Source: Vespa crabro (Eukaryota > Arthropoda > Insecta > Hymenoptera > Vespidae). From it: DNA of 64,000 bases. Position 1 is the first letter of the stretch; every line of letters starts with the position of its first letter. Position numbers and translations under genes: made by a program. Positions 60,490-64,000 of this stretch are shown piece after piece. Location of the stretch: NCBI RefSeq assembly GCF_910589235.1, contig NC_060970.1:1701001-1765000 (forward strand), read 5' to 3'. The notes below the pieces were generated by a model. It did not search any database. It saw only the letters and a list, made by a program, of their open reading frames with translations, and was not told the DNA's origin.

Positions 60490-61740
60490 TACATTTTCCA
60501 CGAGAAATTCAGGAATAAAGAAGAAATTACCCAGATTGTCATCTATTTCAGACTATTTTGAATTAATTTTATCTGAATAGCTCGTTCAATATATTGCTGA
60601 TGAAACTAACGACTATCGGGCTCAGAAGTCTAATAACAATTTGGACACCCCGACGACAGTAGACGAACTCTACTGTTTTTTTTGCGTTATCTTTATTGAT
60701 GACACGCAACAAAAAGCTAACAATACAAGAGTATTGGTTGAAGGATAAATATTTACGATCCAGCATTTTTGCTGAAATTAAGACGAGAGATCGGTAACTC
60801 TCATTACTAAGCAGAATCTACTTTACGCACGACTCTGGACACACTGACGATCGTTTAGTCGAAATTAGAGATGTAATCAATATGTTTCGAAAATCCTTCA
60901 ATGATACATTCCATCCGTTTCAAAATCTTTGTATTGATGAAAGCCTTATGTTGTACAAAGGCCGCTTGTCATCCAGGCAGTATATTCCTACGAAAAGGAA
61001 TAGATTTGGTATCAAATCTTTTATGCTATGCGATTGCAAAACGGATTATGTACAAGATGTTATAGTTTATTGCCGACGGTCAACAACTGTTGAAAGTGTA
61101 ACCAGGTGATCGGTAAGTCGGGTACGATAGTTTTGTCGCTTTTGCGACCGTTCTTAGGAAACGGTCACACAATCTATCTTGATAATTTTTACTCAGGTCC
61201 AGAATTATTTAATTTTTTGCATAATAATAGTACAAATGCGTGCGGGACTGTTAGTAAAAGACGGCAAGGAATGCCGAAGTTTGAAAAACATCTGAAAAAA
61301 GTAGAGGCATGCTTTCGTTCTTCAAACAGTTTGTTAGCGATGAAATAGTTAGGAAAAAAAGAAATATATATCATTACAAAGACGGCAGATTTTGCAGCCA
61401 TGTCACACGTGGAGGACTAGAGAGTGTTGCTAAGCCCGTATGTGTTACTGATTACAATAAATCAATGAGCATAATAGACAAAGTCGATAGGGTTATAAGT
61501 ACTGTAAATACAACGTGAAAATTGTTGAAGTGGTACCGCAAATTTTTTCCTGTTATACATTTAGACATGCTAGACATGCTAGACATTTGTGAGTAGAATT
61601 CATATTGTCTTTATAAGTACAACCGAAGAAAAGTTATTTCTATTGCAAAATTTCACTTGCAGTTGATAAAACAAATAGTAGCAAAGTATCGGCATAATGT
61701 AGTTCGGCATCAAAGCAGACCGGTTGACAACCCCATTTGA
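60490..61740 (+). pseudogene. piggyBac type 1 fragment (SD2 copy 2)
   Basis: It is nearly identical to 29815-31064; frames 60882-61109, 61106-61348 and 61309-61518 carry IDESLMLYKG and YLDNFYSGPELF. It shares the frameshift near GSVTR-stop with copy 1, so decay preceded duplication. Confidence 0.85.
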
Positions 61741-61813
61741 TTAAAACTTGGCATACGGGCAATGTATTTTTGCGTTTTTTGCAGCCTGTCACTGGAGCAC
61801 GGGTCACGTAAAA

Positions 61814-61876
61814 ATACGTATTTAGTAGATTTGTGGTGGATACCCACTAACCATCACAAATCTACTAAATACGTAT
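61814..61876. repeat. Long hairpin in piggyBac type 2 (SD2 copy 2)
   Basis: The arms 61814-61839 and 61851-61876 match the hairpin at 31138-31200. Confidence 0.85.
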
Positions 61877-62050
61877 AATTATAGGTATGTGTGACATTAT
61901 ATGCGTGTTGTTTGCGTTGTTAGGCAACTCTTTGCATTTTTTCTTCCCACATGTTATGTTTGTCGAGTTACTCGGTCTTTTGTTTGAGTTATTTCGTCTT
62001 CAATCGAATTCCTAGCTTGGTTTTTTATTATTAATTACAAAATTGATAAA

Positions 62051-63306
62051 ATGAGCTGTTGTGACAAAGATAGTGATGAAGAAATATGCGCTATCAGATT
62101 ATTGAACTTTTCGTATGATAGTGATTCTGAAAGACAAGATAACAAAGAAAATGACGATGAAGACATTATTCTACGTTCTCAAGTGTTCATTCGAAGAAGA
62201 ATTTCTAATAGTTCTGAAACAACTTCTGATGAATAAGCAGATGAATGGTCATCGATTGATAATCCTCCAGACCTTGAAGAGTTTTTTGGTCTATCTGGAA
62301 TAACTAACATGGCTAATATTCCTGAACCCATAGCTGATGCAGTGAAGTTATTTATAGGCGACGACTTTTTTGCATATTTAGTTGAGGAATCAAACAGATA
62401 TTATTTCCAAAATATGAATCAGTTCAAAATATCTCCCAAAAGCATGAAATGGAGAGATATTACGATTCCGTAGATGAAGACATTTTTGGGGCTTATTATT
62501 TTCATGGGACAAGTTCGTAAAGACGCCCGAGACGATTATTGGTCAACTGATATCTGCACAAGTACACTGTTTTTTTTAAAACTATGTCAAAGGATAGATT
62601 TCGCCAAATATGGAAGGCTTGGCATTTTAATAACAATGAAGACATCACAGACGATTCTGATCGATTATTCAAAGTCAGTCCTATACTAAATTATATTGTT
62701 GAAAAATTCAATAACATTTACAAACCGAAACAACAAGTATCGTTAGATGAGGGCATAATACCTTGGAGAGGACGAATGTCTTTTAGAGTTTACAATGCTG
62801 GAAAAATTATAAAGTACAGCATACTCATATGAATATTGTCTGAATGTGACACAGGTTATATTTACAATTTTAAAGTTTATGCAGCTCAAGGATTACGGTT
62901 GATCGAGTAGTTTCGCCATATAATGATGTCTGGCACCATTTTTATATGGATAATTATTACAACAGCGTCGATAACACGGAAGCTCTTTTACAAAAAAAAA
63001 ATACGAATTTGCGGAACAATTAGGAAGAATAGAGGTCTACCAGAGTGCCTGAAAAAAACTAATTTGAAAAAAAGAGAAACAATCTCTAAGAATTAATGAT
63101 ATATTTGTAAAAGTTTGGCAATCCAAGAAAGAAATCAGAAATACATGAAAGGAGTAGAAAGGAAGTAGAAAAATCCACAAAAACAATGTCGCGTGTATGC
63201 AGCCAAAAAAGTGCGAAGTGAAACGTGTATTATATGTAGATTCTGCCGTGTTCCTCTTCACAGAGGAAAATGCTTTGAACGGTACCATACTGTAAAGAAC
63301 TCTTAA
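62051..63306 (+). pseudogene. piggyBac type 2 transposase, deleted copy
   Basis: It starts MSCCDKDSDEE. The first catalytic Asp (SLDEGIIPW) is present; the second lies in the YMDNYYNS region near 62948. The deletion removes the third (KGVDRAN in copy 1), joining KYMKGVE to the sequence just upstream of the cysteine-rich tail. A stop after ETTSDE (62234-62236) and others are shared in position with copy 1. Confidence 0.88.
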
Positions 63307-63592
63307 CGTGTTATCAGTTCTATTTGTACTTGTCATGAAAAAATATTTTTGAATACATTGTAAAATTTAAAAAATCATTTATTTTTGTGATTTCGTAAAA
63401 ATATCGTTTTTTTTTTGTTAAATAATCATACAGTATATATTTAAGTGTAAAATAAAAAAAGTTTCGTTCATAAAAACGAAATAGTTTTCGATTTACTGCG
63501 GTTTTTCTGAATAAACAAACTTCCGCGCGATTCACGAAAAAACGCCCGCTGCGTAAGTTGGCGGCGAAGTATACCCGCATGCCAAGTGTTAA

Positions 63593-64000
63593 TTGTTGTG
63601 TTATCCGGTAAGATCTCAAAAAAAAAACGATTCTTGTAAAATCCTACTAAACAAATCACCTTTCTTGATGGATATTAGCTTTGGAAATGCTTTGAGCCAT
63701 TTCATCTTTTTTGCTCCATGATCTCTTGCGTTTGACATTGTTATATACAACCCATTTTTTGTCCCCAGTAATGATGCGCTTCAAAAATGGATCCTTTTCG
63801 TGACGTTTGAGAAGCGAATCACAGACATCAACGCAACGACACAAATTTCTCTTCGTGAAAACATTGGGAATCCATATATAGAGCTTCGAGAATAAAACCA
63901 GGTTTTTCAAGTGTTCATAAACAATTGATATTGATAAATTTAACCTCTCACCGATCTCACGTATTGTTATTCGCTGGTTTGCATCAACTAATATGACCAC
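63593..64000 (-). pseudogene. mariner transposase N-terminal fragment (SD2 copy 2, runs off the end)
   Basis: A minus-strand frame of 114 aa (63656-64000) reaches the window edge and extends further into the N-terminus than copy 1: VDANQRITIREIGERLNLSI, a helix-turn-helix region, then the WIPN...FTKRNL segment and ITGDKKW with the first catalytic Asp. It ends at the TTAA of the piggyBac type 2 element after the NTTIN segment. Confidence 0.88.

Larger units (their letters stand above)
61745..63588 (+). mobile_element. piggyBac type 2 element, internally deleted (SD2 copy 2)
   Basis: The 1844-bp element has TTAA at 61741-61744 and 63589-63592 and the same AACTTGGCAT... / ...ATGCCAAGTG ends. 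The difference in length from copy 1 is mainly a deletion of about 308 bp near 63160. Confidence 0.9.
50677..64000. repeat. Segmental duplication SD2, copy 2 (runs off the window)
   Basis: This is the direct repeat of 20922-33627. Compared with copy 1 it lacks two blocks (equivalent to about 22090-23285 and 23458-24002), has an additional tandem R1 element, and carries a deletion of about 308 bp in the piggyBac type 2 gene. It extends past the copy 1 right boundary to the end of the window. Confidence 0.9.

Noticed and set aside
1..64000. CRISPR arrays, tRNA and rRNA genes, riboswitches, bacterial-type operons
   Set aside because: No regular short repeats with spacers, no cloverleaf with A/B box text and no rRNA sequence were recognised. 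The window has eukaryotic gene and transposon structure.

Overview
The window is AT-rich, non-bacterial DNA from a draft eukaryotic assembly (one run of exactly 200 Ns at 8674-8873). The mix of piggyBac, mariner, R1-clade, BEL/Pao, Ty3/gypsy and hAT-like relics, with pseudogene copies of the splicing gene crooked neck that keep their introns, points to an insect. A bee-like hymenopteran is my best guess; this is inference from composition and element types, not a match to a known genome. I find no intact host gene. The window is a transposable-element graveyard carrying two large segmental duplications.

Layout. 1-2621: AT-rich, non-coding, with microsatellites. 2622-8673 and 8874-14450: a tandem duplication (SD1), each unit about 5.5-6 kb, each carrying a broken crooked neck pseudogene (5162-7609 and 10695-13366). 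14451-15500: AT-rich, with a 135-bp tandem repeat and a TA microsatellite. 15500-20135: a Ty3/gypsy LTR retroelement on the minus strand, with gag, protease, RT-RNase H and integrase largely readable but frameshifted. 20138-20921: a TA microsatellite and non-coding DNA. 20922-33627 and 50677-64000: a dispersed duplication (SD2). Each copy holds, in order, a BEL/Pao fragment (minus), a gypsy RNase H/integrase/possible third-ORF fragment, R1-clade non-LTR retrotransposon material, a piggyBac fragment, a second piggyBac with TIRs and TTAA ends, and an N-terminal mariner fragment (minus).

Between the SD2 copies lies a further cluster of relics. A gypsy pol fragment (33850-37483) is split by a complete piggyBac (34511-36889) and bordered by another (from 37488). 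Next come an unassigned GC-richer stretch, a transposase-like gene of the DUF7869-like type (39978-42400) interrupted by a 522-bp pogo/Tigger-like MITE, another piggyBac relic, an 81-bp mariner mini-element, a hAT-like relic, a piggyBac 3' fragment, and a third crooked neck fragment (50505-50676) fused to the left edge of SD2 copy 2.

The parts do not work together as a pathway. The biology is historical: nested insertion, segmental duplication, deletion and probable gene conversion. The points most worth a second look are the sharp identity step inside SD2, the tandem and in-frame-fused R1 elements, TTAA-bounded piggyBac junctions whose two flanks come from different elements, the precise MITE insertion, and the repeated appearance of crooked neck pieces at rearrangement edges.
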